Position numbers and translations under genes: made by a program. 64,000 nucleotides of DNA from positions 244,031,924-244,095,923 of the forward strand of contig NC_081409.1 in assembly GCF_030272615.1 (NCBI RefSeq), in the 5' to 3' direction. This document shows, piece after piece, positions 36,956 to 50,165 of the stretch (positions within the stretch are counted from its first letter, which is position 1; every line of letters begins with the position of its first letter). This DNA is from Cryptomeria japonica. Lineage: Eukaryota; Streptophyta; Pinopsida; Cupressales; Cupressaceae. The notes under the pieces were generated by a model. That model did no database searches. It had not been told where the DNA came from and saw nothing but the letters and a program-made list of their open reading frames with translations.

Positions 36956-39900
36956 ATGGGCAAAATGAAAAGCACAACAACCGGAAATATAGACTGTACC
37001 GAAGTAACCGAATTGTTGAAAACCTCAGGTTTCATAGATGAGTACCATGATATTTTTGATATTGTGCTCAATGGCAAGAAGTAAACAACATAAATTAGAT
37101 TTGAATTGCAGAATAAGTGGGAAACTAGAACTAAAAAGTTGGCAAACAACACTAGAGGGTCAAATTGGAAAGTTTATAACCCTAAAATAGGAGCGAAAAC
37201 AATTAAAATAGCATTTTGGGATGTTGGATTGGGACACTTAATGTTACCTCAAGTTTTCCCTTGCCCGAAAAGTGTCATGTTGTGTGCCGAAAATTATGAT
37301 GAAATTAGAAGAGCAATTGTTAATAAGAATACCCAAAAGGAAATTTTATCCATCATCGAGAAATAATTTTAGAGTTTGTTGGACATAGGGCTTGGAGCAA
37401 AAAACTCAAACGTCCACATTGACCTAGAAAAGCTTAATGAAGAATATGAAGTTGTCAGTAAAGATGAGAAAGATAGATTGGTCAAAGGTATAAGGGTTGA
37501 TGGTGTCAACTTGGATCACAACCATAAGCCTCCTTATAATGTTGATACTTTTGTGCCATGGGTTAAGGATACTATTGCCTTGCTAACATTTTGTCTCGGA
37601 TTGGAAAGTGATAGGACAATGGGTGCAAGCCTTCTTCAAATGATATTTAATATCCATTGTATTCCTCAACCAGTGAGATATAATTTTGCTGAACATGTTG
37701 TTTAATCTATGCACAATCAATTTGTAATGATTAAAGGAGGTATCTCTAAGACATTTCGGTTCACAACCTACTTGTGTCATCTTCTTCTAGCAAAATTTTG
37801 TGGAATGTTCACGACCAACAAGCTTGAGATTCAGGTGTACAAGAAATACAAGGATAGAACACTGGCTCCAATATATGAATAAGCACCTAAGATAAGGATG
37901 CATGATAAAAGAGGGAACTACACCCATTTTGTAGACTTCTTTTTGGCACCAATGTATCATGAAATTACAGACACTCCAATGACTAGATTGCTTGTGTCTT
38001 GAAGAGATTGCATTCAACTCGGATCTGAAATACAATTGGTGGACTGGTTCCTCATGGAAGAATATACAATGTTAAGGTTTTTTGGAGCACGAGTAAAACC
38101 CCACAAACTTCCAATACATATGATAGAGAGGGTTTTTGCATTGGAATATGTATGGCAAATGGAGACTGTAGATGAAATTTTTTATGGCCAGCAAAAGAAG
38201 AGCATATTTTCTTCATTACCTTTCTCATGTGGAGGGTTCACATTTGAGGGAAAAGAATTTAATGTGGCACATAATTTTTTGGATATTTTTAATTTTGATG
38301 TTGATAGTTACTGGCAGTATGACCCATGTGAGGTCATTTTGAAAAGGCTTCAGAAGAATATGAACTTTGCAAGCAAATTTCAACATGAAAGTAAACCATT
38401 GCTAGAATTATTGAAAAACAAGGACTCCTGGGATGTGGTCAAAAAAGTGATGGAGGAAACTGCCGCTGACAAAAATATTTCAATAGAAGAATTATCATCA
38501 TAAATTATGGCACAGGGAACAACAGAGTAGGGAAAACAAAATCAAAATGAATATAGGAGGTCCAATAATTTTTGCCAAAAATTTGCTCATCTATCTACAA
38601 AATCTATCCCACAAAACATAAAGATAGATTGTGAGGACAAAAGATGGAATAGAACCAAAATTACTAATTTTTGGACTATGAGGAATAATCTCGATGAACC
38701 AAAGACCAGTTCAAATCTTGATGAATCCCAGAGGATTTTGAATTTAGCCAGTTGTGGAATAATGAGTATCCCAATGAAGCATATGATGAAAGTGATAAGG
38801 ATGAGGATGAGGATGAGGCTAATGAGAATACCAATACCATAGCAACTCAAATAGCTACTGCATACTCTGGGTCTACAAAATTGAGTGAGTCCATAAAAGA
38901 AAAATATACCAAAGGGGAAACCCTAATAGAAAAATTGGGTTATGAAGGCGGTGGTCTGGGTCCCCGAGGAGAAGGTAACTAGATGCCACTATCGACAGAA
39001 CTTGTTCCAAGAAAAAAAGGTGAGACACCAATCATTGGAGGTGACTCATCACAAGAAGGTATTACTCATAACCCTGCTCCTTATTTTGTTAAATCTTCAA
39101 ATCCATTTTATGTAGACGCTCAGATTCAATCACAACCACGGTGGTGAATCAAGTGCCAACACAAGTGCAACTGGTGGGGAATATGGGGATATTACCCACA
39201 CTCATATTAAATCACAACTAGAACATTGGATTGGTCATGGTGTTGAATCAAGTACCACTGTCATTGGTGTGGATGGTACCGACACTTAGATACATTCAAA
39301 ACCAGAACATTCTATTGGTATTGAATCAAGTGTCACTGCCACCAGTGAGGATGACATGGGTACTAGTACTAGTTGTTGTGAATAAGAGAAACAACAATTG
39401 GCCATTTATAGAAGATATTATACACTTACAGAATCCCATGGGAAGTGATCAAGGTAGTGTGAAGAAGCAAAACGTTATGAAAAAAGTGGTGAGTACAACA
39501 CGAACTCTATCCATTGCCACTCCAAATCTATTGTTTGAAGCTTCATAACAAACCCCTCAAAAGAGTCCAAAAAATCCACTTGCAAGTGACAGTGGGACAA
39601 GATTAGGAATGGGTGTTGTTAATCCCCAAAATGTATTTGTTAGAAACGCAGGCATAGGTAGAGGTGCGTACATCGCTACAAATGCTATTTCACCTTTCAA
39701 ACATTCAATTGTGTCAGCAAACCCAGGTTTTCATTACAATACTTACTTTGATGAATTTGTACAAAAATAAAATATGAATAAAGGAAAAAAGAATAAATTG
39801 AAGAGGGATGCGACTATTGCTGCTTCTGAGGAACAACCTGCATCAAAAAGGGTAATTCCCACATATGACCCAAACAACGAAATGATGGAGTACATGGTTG

Positions 39901-41179
39901 TTGTGCCCCCAGATAATAATAAAAATCTACCACAGAGTCAGATAGATCCCTCTCAATTTCACGTTAGCACCTTCCATATGGATTTTTCCAAAGTAAAAAA
40001 TTCGGGCAAAATTAATGTGTCAAAAAAGACCAACAAAGTGGTCTACACAACACTGGTCAAGATGGAGAGAGAGAAAAGTAAGCTAGATAAATAAATAGAA
40101 AAGTTATAGGAAGACTTGGAAAATGAGAAAGCAAAGAGGAATGTAGCAGATAACAAGTGGATTGAATTACATAAAAGGATAAAAAATTCTGACTCTGCAT
40201 CAGCAATTATAGAGCATGAACAGATGGAGGCACAATTGAATGAACTAAACAAAAAATTGTCTGAAAGCAATAAATAATTAGACAATGAAAAAACCACTTC
40301 GGCCAGATTATACAATAGTGTGGAGATTGTTGCTGCCACAAACAAACATTTACCGGAGCAATTGGATCATTAGAGGGCAAAGGCAAAATAGTGGGAAGAA
40401 AAAGCAGAGGAAGAAAGAAAATCAAGTGGAAAAATGGGACAAGAGCTGGGAAAGGCTGAAAATATGATCAAAAATTTAGAGAACAAAATGAAGGAAAATT
40501 CTAAAAAGACAGTGAGGTATATACAAGAAAAAATTTGGGGGCAAATAATGTAGAGGAATGATCAATTGTGTCAGTGGATTCAATTGAATGAAAGTGTGAG
40601 AGGATGCTATGTAAAGGTCAAGGAATACATTGGTCAGAGCAAAGAGGTTTGTTAAAGAGAGGAAATTGCAAAAGAAATTTGCAAACACTCTACAAAGCCA
40701 GTGACAACTATTTGGCAACAAAGGGAATTCATAGCCGCATTGATGCCTCAGTGAAGGAATCATCTATCATTAAAAAATGTGAAAAACTACGGGAAGTAGA
40801 GGAATGTTTGGGCATGGCTGCAAAAAAGGTGATGAAGCTGGATGAAAAGGAACAAAAATTGATAGATCTTAGTTTGGCAAAGAGTGTTGACGCAAACAAT
40901 CAATACATTGGAAATGTTACTTTCAAAAAGAAGATGGAGGAGAAAATGAACAATGATGTAGAGAAGTTTCCTATGGACATTAGTGAGGCGAGGTTTTTGG
41001 GTTACATTGAACCATTGATAACCTTGAATGCAATATTGAATGAAACATTGGTGTCAAATTCAGATTCCTCTTCCAAATATGAAATGCTGACAAATTTGCC
41101 GGTTGCTTACCATACATTACAACAAATTAGACTTCCATTATATGCAGAGTGGAGCAACCTACAAAAACTTACACGATGA
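36956..41179 (+). pseudogene. family B element protein, copy B2, with G-patch-like motif
   Basis: The start is ATG 36956 (MGKMKSTTTGN). One reading frame can be followed without a frameshift to 38503, interrupted only by stops (37082, 37091, 37364, 37703, 37879, 38000). Conserved segments are KTFRFTTYLCHLLLA (about 37755) and MEEYTMLRFFGARVKPHKLP (about 38050), followed by a VWQM match. After a frameshift near 38740 an acidic Asp/Glu stretch leads to ETLIEKLGYEGGGLG (about 38915-38960) and a PLSTEL tail, a good G-patch pattern. 39774-41179 is a long coiled coil with more stops. Domain order matches B1 and B3. A nucleic-acid-binding role is suggested only by the G-patch-like motif. Confidence 0.65.
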
Positions 41180-41715
41180 TTTCATAATATGTATTGTCAA
41201 CACAGGTCATCCCAAAGATGTAAATTGTGCCACAGTGCCATGTAAACTTGTTTCTATGAAAGAGATAATATAAATCACAATTTCTTATGTCTTCTATGAC
41301 TATGCAACTTTGTTTTAATCTGATCTTCATTTTAATTTTTAAAGGATTATGAGAAATGTTATTTCAGCGGGGTTTTGTGTAATTGGATTATATTTTACTT
41401 TCCCATATGCAATGACAACTTGTAAAATAAATTACATATTCACTTTCAGCTGAAAAATAAACAACATATTCACTTTCAGATCCAAGTAATGAGAAGTAGA
41501 ACAAATAAAATTTATCCTATCATGGATACTGGAATTAATAAATGTATGCATGTATACATATATATGTAACATGTAGTTGTAAAAAAAAAAGTGCATCTCC
41601 AATTACAAATGGAGCTTTTGCTTTGTAATTTTGTTCGAAAAGCTCTCTACCTTAGTACCTAGCAGACCCACTGCCCAGAAAATTGTTTGACTTGCGTCAT
41701 ATGATCATTCTTATA
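41180..41715. other. spacer between convergent copies B2 and B3
   Basis: This is AT-rich sequence with no frame. It separates the C-terminal ends of two family B copies that point towards each other. No LTR or polypurine tract is recognisable in it. Confidence 0.5.
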
Positions 41716-44700
41716 TTAATCATGCACTATCGCCACAATCTTTAAAAAATAGAGCATCCAATACTCAATGGAGTAAATTTTGTCTAGCATAGAATTTGGC
41801 ACTCCCATGTTTATAACGCCAAAATTATCATATCCTCGTGTTGCTTGTCTAACATTAAGGAAAAAATCAGACCTCCAGATTGAAAATCTCTTCAACTCCC
41901 CTTTTGCTGTCAAAATAGGAGGAACCTGTATTGGTCGGTCATCCTAAAACCTCGCCAACTGAATAAACTTGTCATGGAAAAATATATGATTTTTTAGAAT
42001 ATTGCACAACTCATCAAATTTTTCAATAATTTTCAAAATGGAATCGCCAGTAATATCATCCAATTTTGCATGTTCCAGCAACAATTGTAAACATTTGATT
42101 TGAGGAGACCAGTTTTTAAGTAGCATCTCAATCTGACTATTTCCATGACATGAGACTCATTCATTGTATTATGCAATTATTTATAAGTCACCCAAACGAG
42201 TTCAACAATGTCATAGATGTGGGTTATCCTATGTTCATGCAGATCTCTAGTCATCACAGATGAATCATTTGTGACCAATAGCGTGGAAACAAAAGGGTGG
42301 AGTGACAAGGTATTATTCTCTTCTGCCAAATCACCGACTCTCTTCTCCTCATCATCATTTGAACTTTTCTGAGCCACTTTGCTCCTTTTGAGCTCATCTT
42401 CCAACCTTGCTACTTCAGCCTTGAGCACCTTTATCTCGTGTGACAAGGTACTATTTTGTTCAACCAAATCATTGTCTCTCTTCACTTCATCATCAAGTTT
42501 GAACTCTTCTGAGCCACTTTACTCCTTTTGAGCTCATCTTCCAACCTTGCTACTTCATCCTTGAGTGCCTTTATCTCCCGTGACAAGGAATTATTCTCTT
42601 CAAGAAAATAACTCTTTCTCTTCTCTTCATCATCGTTTGAACTTTTCTAAGCCACTTTGCTTCTTTTGAGCTCATATTCCAACCTTACTACTTCATCCTT
42701 GATCGCCTTTATCTCCTATGACAAGGTGTTATTATTTTCAACTAAATCATTTACTCTCTTCTCTTCATCATCTTTTGAACTTTTCTCAGCCATTTTGCTC
42801 ATTTTGAGCTCATCTTCCAACCTTCCTACTTTAGCCTTGAGCACCCTTATCTCCTGAAGTGAACTTGAAGCAACAAAAGAAGTTGAAGTAGGATGTGGAG
42901 AAGGTAGGAGAGACACCACCTTATTATACTCCTACAATAATTTTTCATTTTGAAGTTTTAACTTACTCAAATCTTCTATAAGCTTGTTAACATATACCTA
43001 AGAGGTGATTGTCTCTTTTGTTAAGAGCGTTGCAGATCTGTCAGGATGTCTCATTTTCATAACAGTCAAGTTACTAGTAAGATCTCCTACCCTCTTCTTA
43101 ATCTGGGCTTTCTGAATCTAGTCATCATTAAATATTGACCACACTGCCAATGCCTCATACTGAGGGCTATAATATAACCCAAGATACAACTCCCGAGCTT
43201 GCTCTTCAATAACAAACATCCACTATTCCCATCCTTCAAGTAACAAATATCCACTATTCCTTACAAAATGCCTTGCCTCCTTAGGGGTCATCTTCGATAT
43301 GAAATAATTAACCTCCTCTAAAAATTCAGCTATAAATCTATTAATATCGTTGTTTGCCATATTCCTCGATGCGAACCTTTCTCTGAGCATATTGAAAAAT
43401 TGCTCCCTTTTGTTTTTTAGGACAAAGTCCTTGAACTATCAGGACTACACAAAATTATCATTGGACAAAAATTTAGAGCATGCCAATGGTCTAATGTCAT
43501 CTCTTGCCTTTACTCTTTCAAAATTTATGACACTTTGTTCCTCCAATTCAGTGTACACCACTTTGTATGTTGGGTCAATCTTTTTCATTTTTTCTTCTTC
43601 CATGCGTATTCTCCACTGAACTTCGACATCAGAAGAAGCATTTCTAATTAAGTCCTCTTGTATCAATAAAGCGTTTTGGATCAAGATTTTTAAATTTTGC
43701 AAAATTCGTCTTGTATAGCAGTAACTTGTAATATAATAGGTTGACTCTTCCTTTTCTTGAGATCTCAAAATCATGGAAAAATATAGTTTTGGGGAGGAAG
43801 GAGCCCTTCTTTACCTTTGGGTTTCATAAATGAGCCTTGCCAGACTCATTCAACTACCAAATTATTTCTAAGAAAACAATTCTATCTATTACATATCTAG
43901 GCAAAACATGAGGTTTAACTGATGCATCATAAACTCTGATGATTGTGTACCTAGGGTAGAAAAACTAGTCTCCCCAGTTATGGTAGATTCCTATCTTGGG
44001 CTCTAGCTCAAGAGGCCTCAAAAATCTCCTCACCATGTCTGATAATCTCCAATTGAATGGGTACCCCAAATTTTGTAGCACAACTCTGATAAAGAGTTCC
44101 TCAAACATGACATAATTGGAGTTGTGACAGTGCATTTCCCATTAATACATCCATTCTTGGATAGGCAACCTCTAGTTTTGTTGATCTAGAATTCTCAAAT
44201 TCAGCTTTGGGCCCCAAGGGCAAGGAGAAACCTTGCTTCCACCATACAAAATAATGTGGCACAATAGATAATACCACCTAAATTCAACAACAGGGCTACC
44301 CTTTTGGATATCCAAAAGGGCTTTGTGAATAGCATTGGAAATGAATGAGGCAAAGTCAAAGAAGGTGTTGTTATAAGTGTGCTGGATTTCGGTGGCCAAC
44401 ATCATAAGATGCACATTCATCTTGGACATTACATCGATTCCCAACAATTGGCAAAGTGCAAAGTAAGTGTTTATGAAATAATCCTCAAAATTTTCATAAT
44501 CAAGGGGCTCAAGATCTGTCTTCCAAAATGCAATAGGCTTCCTGTCCCCCTTCTTTCTTCTATGAAATGGAAGCCATTTAACCTTGAAGCTACCTTTGTC
44601 CCTGTCGTATTCCCTCCCTAGAGATAGAAAATAAATAGGCACCCGCACCTGGGCATTAGAGTTTAACATAAATGTTTCAGAAATAGATTCCTTATCAAAC

Positions 44701-45041
44701 TTGGCCAACAAAATACCCTTCTCTATTGAGATAGATCGACTGTCTGGATTATAGCTTTTTGCCAGATTTGGGACGACAAGCCTTCCCAAATCCAATCTCC
44801 ATGCATTATTCACTGGAATTGGGGCTCTACTCATGTTGTAAAAAAACACGAACAAATCCATTGCGCTAATCGGCGTGTAAGGATCCCCACACGATGCTTC
44901 CCTGATCACAACTGTATCAAATATAATATCCATAACCTGGGCATGCCTTCCCCTTTTCAAAGAACTAGACAATTGAGCAATAATATCTTCATCCAGGGCC
45001 CTCTTAGCATTAGTTGAACCTCTTCTTGAATTTCCACTCAT
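41716..45041 (-). pseudogene. family B element protein, copy B3
   Basis: The start is MSGNSRRGSTNAKRALDEDI at 45041, and the first 290 codons (to 44172) are open, the best preserved part of family B. They include PYTPISAMDLFVFFYNMSR, EPLDYENFEDYFINTYFALC and VEFRWYYLLCHIILY. After a stop, YPRYTIIRVYDASVKPHVLP (about 43960-43900) matches B1 and B2. CSKFLSNDNFV (about 43450) matches EFMSNDNFLN of B1. The C-terminal half is coiled coil with a 46-residue tandem repeat (42270-42870), followed by two further helical segments to 41716. I do not recognise the protein. Order and sequence agree with B1 and B2, so it was a real gene. Confidence 0.68.
42270..42870 (-). repeat. tandem repeat coding a 46-residue coiled-coil unit
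   Basis: GAGCTCATCTTCCAACC or a close variant recurs at about 42390, 42530, 42668 and 42805, a spacing near 138 bases. On the minus strand each unit reads like SSNDDEEKRVGDLAEENNTL followed by EIKVLKAEVARLEDELKRSK. Small indels shift the frame between some units. It lies within copy B3 and would lengthen its coiled coil. Confidence 0.82.
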
Positions 45042-45599
45042 CCTAATTATGCTTATGGTATTTAAGAAATGTACAAACAATGCTTCCAAAATGAAATTGA
45101 GTATTCAAAATTTATGATCTCGCAAAATCACAATATTAGTACTACTTTTCTAAAACTAAGCCTAAAATACTGAGAAAACCTTTTTGTAGATAGAAAAATT
45201 AAACCGAACTACAGAATGCCAACTTGTACTTGACACCACACTCAGTAGTGTCGAAGTTCAAACCCTTGTAGTTTCGTTAGATGCTAATGCTTGGAGTTGT
45301 ACTGTTGGACTGTTTGAATTACACAAATTCGTCAACTACGACTCTTCATAAATATTGAATTATCTAAAATTGAATACAATAATTAAGTGACCAAGCATGT
45401 TCGAGGGGAACTAGCAGAAACTGCCTGCGAAATAACATCATAAAACAAACCCTGCCCCATAGTTTTGAACTTGAGTCATTGATCTTAATAGGTCAAGAAG
45501 ATCATCGATAGTAGTAAATTGATTATTTCGCATCTATTTCTAATAAAAGGGGACACCTGGCATAATTTTGCATAATCACATATCGGCGGTAGGACTCAT

Positions 45600-46160
45600 C
45601 ATTTAAAGAATGAACAATAATTTATTTGTTAATTGATTATAAGAGGGTCCCACCAAGGTCTATGGCAAGTTGTGGCTTAGTTGCACTATGGTGGTAGGCC
45701 CATCTTGAACAAAATGCGATAGAACTAACCACTCATATAGTACCAAACCCATGTGGCACTATTTCGCGTCATTGCATATTGTTAGTAGGACCAGGACCCG
45801 CCACTTGAAGACAAAATTAATAGTTTATAACTAATTCACGCCATAAAATATTAAAACGATTTCATGTGGCAAGTTATGGCAAGTTATGGCCTTGTCACAC
45901 TATGGTCATGTGGCAAGTTATGTCCTCGTCAAACTATGGTGGTAGGCCCAACTTGAACAACGCGCGATACAAGTAACCAGTCATATAGTAGCAAACCCAT
46001 GTGGCATTATTTCACATTGTCGCATATTGTTAGTAGGACCCAAAGACTTAAAAAATTAATAGTTTAAAGGTAAATCGCAACTTAAAAAATATTAAAACGA
46101 CTACAAAATTTATTTGATAATTGTTTATAAGACGGTCCCACGAAAGTCCATGGAAAGAAA
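45600..46160. repeat. diverged tandem duplication of about 249 bp
   Basis: The block containing TGGTGGTAGGCCCA, TGAACAA, CTCATATAGTA and ATATTGTTAGTAGGACC occurs at 45689-45793 and again at 45938-46039. ATTATAAGAGGGTCCCACC near 45640 pairs with TTATAAGACGGTCCCACG near 46127. A weaker third copy may lie near 45550-45600. No coding sequence is present. It lies beside the hAT remnant and could be its subterminal region. Confidence 0.7.
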
Positions 46161-46610
46161 ATTCGATAAACAGAAATTGGAAATCTAATAAATCCAAATT
46201 GAAGACTATGCTTCCAAAGATTATACAACGAATGCAACAAGGTAAGGTACTCAACATTGCAACAAATTAATATATAATTTATAAATGAAAAATTAAAAAG
46301 TGCACGTGGATTTACACTGGTATAAAGAAATCAATTTGGATTTTGCAATACCATTCATGATTCATGAATTACAGTAAATAGTATAAATACCTATTAATAG
46401 TCTGAGTCTCGATAGTCTCCTACAAAATGCTAAATCTCACTGAGTGATAGTTAACTTGTCACAACTGACCCAAATCCAATTGCCAATTATCTCATCGAAC
46501 TGTACTTCACTTTATCTTTCATTCTCCCCTTCATTTTGCTTGCTTGTGTTATTCTCAACACGACTACTAGAACTTGATGAGCTTAGTATTTTAACATTGT
46601 CATTGCTAGT

Positions 46611-49037
46611 CTAAATGTTGCCTAACCCTCTCCTTTCAGTTGTGGATGTCCAGTGTGTGAGTGCCCTCTCGTAAGGAAATTTTTTGACATTATACCAAAT
46701 GGTATAAATCCTCAAACACACTTCCAGGTTCTTGCCAAATTTGTTTCTTGTCTTTGATTTTAAGAATCCCAATGCATTGAAAACTCTCTCATCCTCAACA
46801 GAACCCAAATCATCGTTTGACACAAGTCAGCCAATTTGAAATATTCTAATATTTCTTCATGCAACATTGAGCTCTGACTTATTTTTGCCCAAAGCCGTGT
46901 TATTGATCCTAGTAGGTACGGACTATCGAAAGCCTTAACCTGTTCATGCATTGTTGTTGCAAAATGGGCAGATTTCTCTGCAAGCTTAGTTCTACTTATA
47001 GCTCCTTCTACTTCCTTTCCATCAATATTGAAATTGGCACTCTTGCCAAAATAATTCACATTCTAGTAGCCTCTTATGAAAATCTTGTGGATCAAGTGTT
47101 CTCCAAAAATTAGGATAGAGAATAGACATGGCTTCTAATAGTTCCTCCTGATGGAATTGCTTTAAAATATGTGTTGAAACCTCTTTTGCAATCTTCTATA
47201 AATTGGTTTTCATAGAACTCACAATGTCATTGAAATCTTCCACTATAATAGGTCCATAGATCATTCTAGTAGATCACGCGCCGAAACACATGCCATAGTA
47301 TAACATTGGTATCTTCTTTCCACGAATAAGGACACATAACTCATCGTGATCATTAAACCGTAAATAATTATCATCACGACCCAAATCTGTAATTTGATTT
47401 CATTTACTAAATGCTTCATTATTGAATGGATAATCATTTAGATATTAATTATTGATGCCCATGACAGCCATTCTACGCAGCATAGCATATTCTTGAACAT
47501 ACATAGTTCTCTCTTGGGCTTCTTTAGTAAGCGAATTCATTTGGTCCAACAGGGCGAGAATACCAGCCAAGGTTAACATTGTCTCTACATCAGTTAAACA
47601 ATGCAAACACGTAGAAAATTGAGTGTATTTCCTTTGTCTGTACATTGGACCAACCATGGATCTATATTTTCAGAAAACTCATTCTGCGGGTCCATGACTG
47701 GAGATCCATTTGATCTCAACATCCTTAAGTAGCTTGTTACCATCGGTTATTTGTTCATCATATTTTCAAAATTCTAAAAAATGTTTGGGACTATGGTAGA
47801 AGTATGCGTAGAGCTCATGAATTAGCTCATCAGCTCTGGCTACCTCTTCATGATCGTGCACAATTTTACGTGCTAAATTAAGTTTGTGTGTCATGCAGTG
47901 AATGGGATCCATATATGGTGCAATGCTTGTTTGTAGCTTTGTGCATAGACCATTCCTATGACCTTGCATCATTGTAGCTTCATCTGCTCCTACACACACC
48001 AACTTTTTGGTAATTGTAAAGTCATCCATACCCAAAATTTCATTTAAATATTTCTTAGCCAGTTCATACATACTTTGCATGTTGGTGTTCTCCATCTTAA
48101 CAACACATAGTAGATGAGGTTGTCTAACATGGTTTTGAATAGTATACACATCCAACAAGTATTGTCCATCACTGTAACTTCATCTAAAGATAATGCAATA
48201 TAGTTTGACTCCTTTACTATTTTCCTGTAGATCACTTATTTCCACTTTAGCAAGACAACTCACCAAATCGCATCCACTATTTACTAACCAATGAGTTACA
48301 TGATATCTTGGAATACTGAGAAATCTTAATAATCCATCAATATCAGAGTAGTCTATCATAGGATGACCTCTGCTCAAAATATTAAAAAGAGTAGCCAACT
48401 AAACAGTTTTGGACATATATGTTTCATCCATAACCTTTTGAAATTGAGCTTCAAGTGAACCCATGTGTTTTCCTTTATCCTTCTGATTTTCTTTATTCAC
48501 ATTAAATTCCTCTGCATACCTAACATGCTTATATTCTTCCTTGTTTTTCCATCTAACCTCTGATACTTCCTTTCTATCTATGGTTTGATCTCATAAACTT
48601 TGTCGATGTGCATTTTTTTTTTTATACAATTTCAGCTGCAATTTTTTGTTCTTAACATGTTTCCAAGTACATATTGTACACAAGCATTCTACTAGAGGTT
48701 TTCCTTTCTCTGGATTTGGCACTGGCTCAATGAATGTGTATGTTGAACTCCAACTTATCTGAAATGACCTTGTCGCATCCCACTCCCACCAAAGTTTTGT
48801 TCGCCCAATTTTTGTTGTTGATTTTCTTCCCCTCTTCCGTGCATTGACATGAGCATCATTATTGGTATCGTCAGTAGAAGCATTACCACCATTGTTAGTA
48901 GTAGCATCACCAACATCATCAGCAACATCATCACCACCATTTACACTAGCATCTGTGGCATTATCAACAACAACATCATCGACACTGCCAGTAGCAACAA
49001 CATTGTCAGCAATAGCATCACCGACGTTGTCAACCAA
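46611..49037 (-). pseudogene. hAT-type transposase remnant (ZMYM/KIAA1586-like group)
   Basis: Minus-strand frames in order run as follows. 49037-48591 has an Ala/Asp/Val-rich repeat, then KRGRKSTTK and a CLCTICTWKHVKNKK zinc-finger-like segment. 48398-48044 has YIALSLDEVTVMDNT, the first catalytic-Asp region. 48158-47766 has VGADEATMMQGHRNGLCTKL and then DPIHCMTHKLNLA, typical of the RNase H-like core of hAT-derived proteins. 47657-46760 is helical, and 46823-46611 has VEDERVFNALGFLKSKTRNK, the C-terminal dimerisation region. Order and motifs fit the hAT superfamily with the DUF4371-type core. At least five frameshifts or stops break it. I could not identify terminal inverted repeats or an 8-bp duplication. 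Confidence 0.75.
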
Positions 49038-50165
49038 GTTGATTGTTTTAGTCTAGTTACTCTGGGTACCCATTGGAACATTCTTTGTGATAGAGCTAGA
49101 GGCATCGGGTGCAAGTGTTGATGTTGCAGCTCTGCTTGATCAAGTGCCAAAGTATGGCCTTATATTATTATTTTTGTGTTTGGATGGCCTCCCCCTCATC
49201 ACTTTCAGGAGTCTTGTTGCTTGACATCTCTTACTAACCAAAACTGCAAGAAGGAATTTGATTCCTATAGGTACGAAATATTTTAACAGATAAAAAGAGG
49301 GGAAAATAAAGTAGATAAACTTTGTAGCTTGTTGTAACAATGCATTCTACGTAAAGAATAATAGATTAAAATGGAAAAAACTAATCCATAACAACTAAGC
49401 TGAAAGAAAATTATGAAATCAAAATGGCAGGCACAAAGACATGAACAACTCAAAATGGCAAATACTAACATCAATCTTATATCCTTTGTCACTTACCGTT
49501 AGTTTCATAGTGATAGGATCCGACAGTGACTCAACATCTAAAGAATTCCTCAGCAACTTGTGTCCAGAGAAGAGCATGTAGATTCTAGAAGTGCAGACCG
49601 ATCCGAACAAGGTGTAAACTGTAAAATGTCACCTTCTCATGTATTTATATGAGACAAAATTTGGTGAATTGCATGCCATTCTACAATTGGGATATATAAA
49701 TTTGGCAAAACTGGGCTGGATTAAGGCGGTGCAATTTTAAATTTGAAGGTGAATTATGGAGCTGGCATTAACGTTCAATACTAGTGGGGGTGAATTGAGG
49801 CTAGCCTTAACAAAAAAAAAATTAATGTTATTAGCGATATGGCCCCTCGAAATTTAAAAATTCTTGTGTTGATATTGGCGAATGCATGCGTGTCTATCAA
49901 TGGTTTCTTGCATTCTTTCGAAAACTTCAGGGCAAAATTATGACTAATAAATATTCAAGTCGTGTATGATTTGGTGATGAATAAACTATGTTTCAAAAAT
50001 AATATCCAACCAAAAGGTGACGAAAAAAGGTCCATGGGACAGATTTTGCATGAACACGAGGTGATCCGACCACTCGTATAACGGTTTTATTTGCCAAATT
50101 CTCAAGGTGATTGACCAATGCAATTCATCGATTAGTGAATATTCGCCACTAAAAAACCACTGATC
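49038..50165. other. non-coding flank of the hAT remnant
   Basis: No supported frame. 49600-50160 includes GGCGAAT-type phrases also seen around 25650-25950. The right part abuts the broken edge of the LTR at 50166. An end of the hAT element may lie here, but I cannot place it. Confidence 0.4.

Noticed and set aside
48849-49121. Plus-strand Ile/Ser/Thr-rich frames
   Set aside because: They are shadows of the Ala/Asp/Val repeat codons of the hAT remnant on the minus strand.
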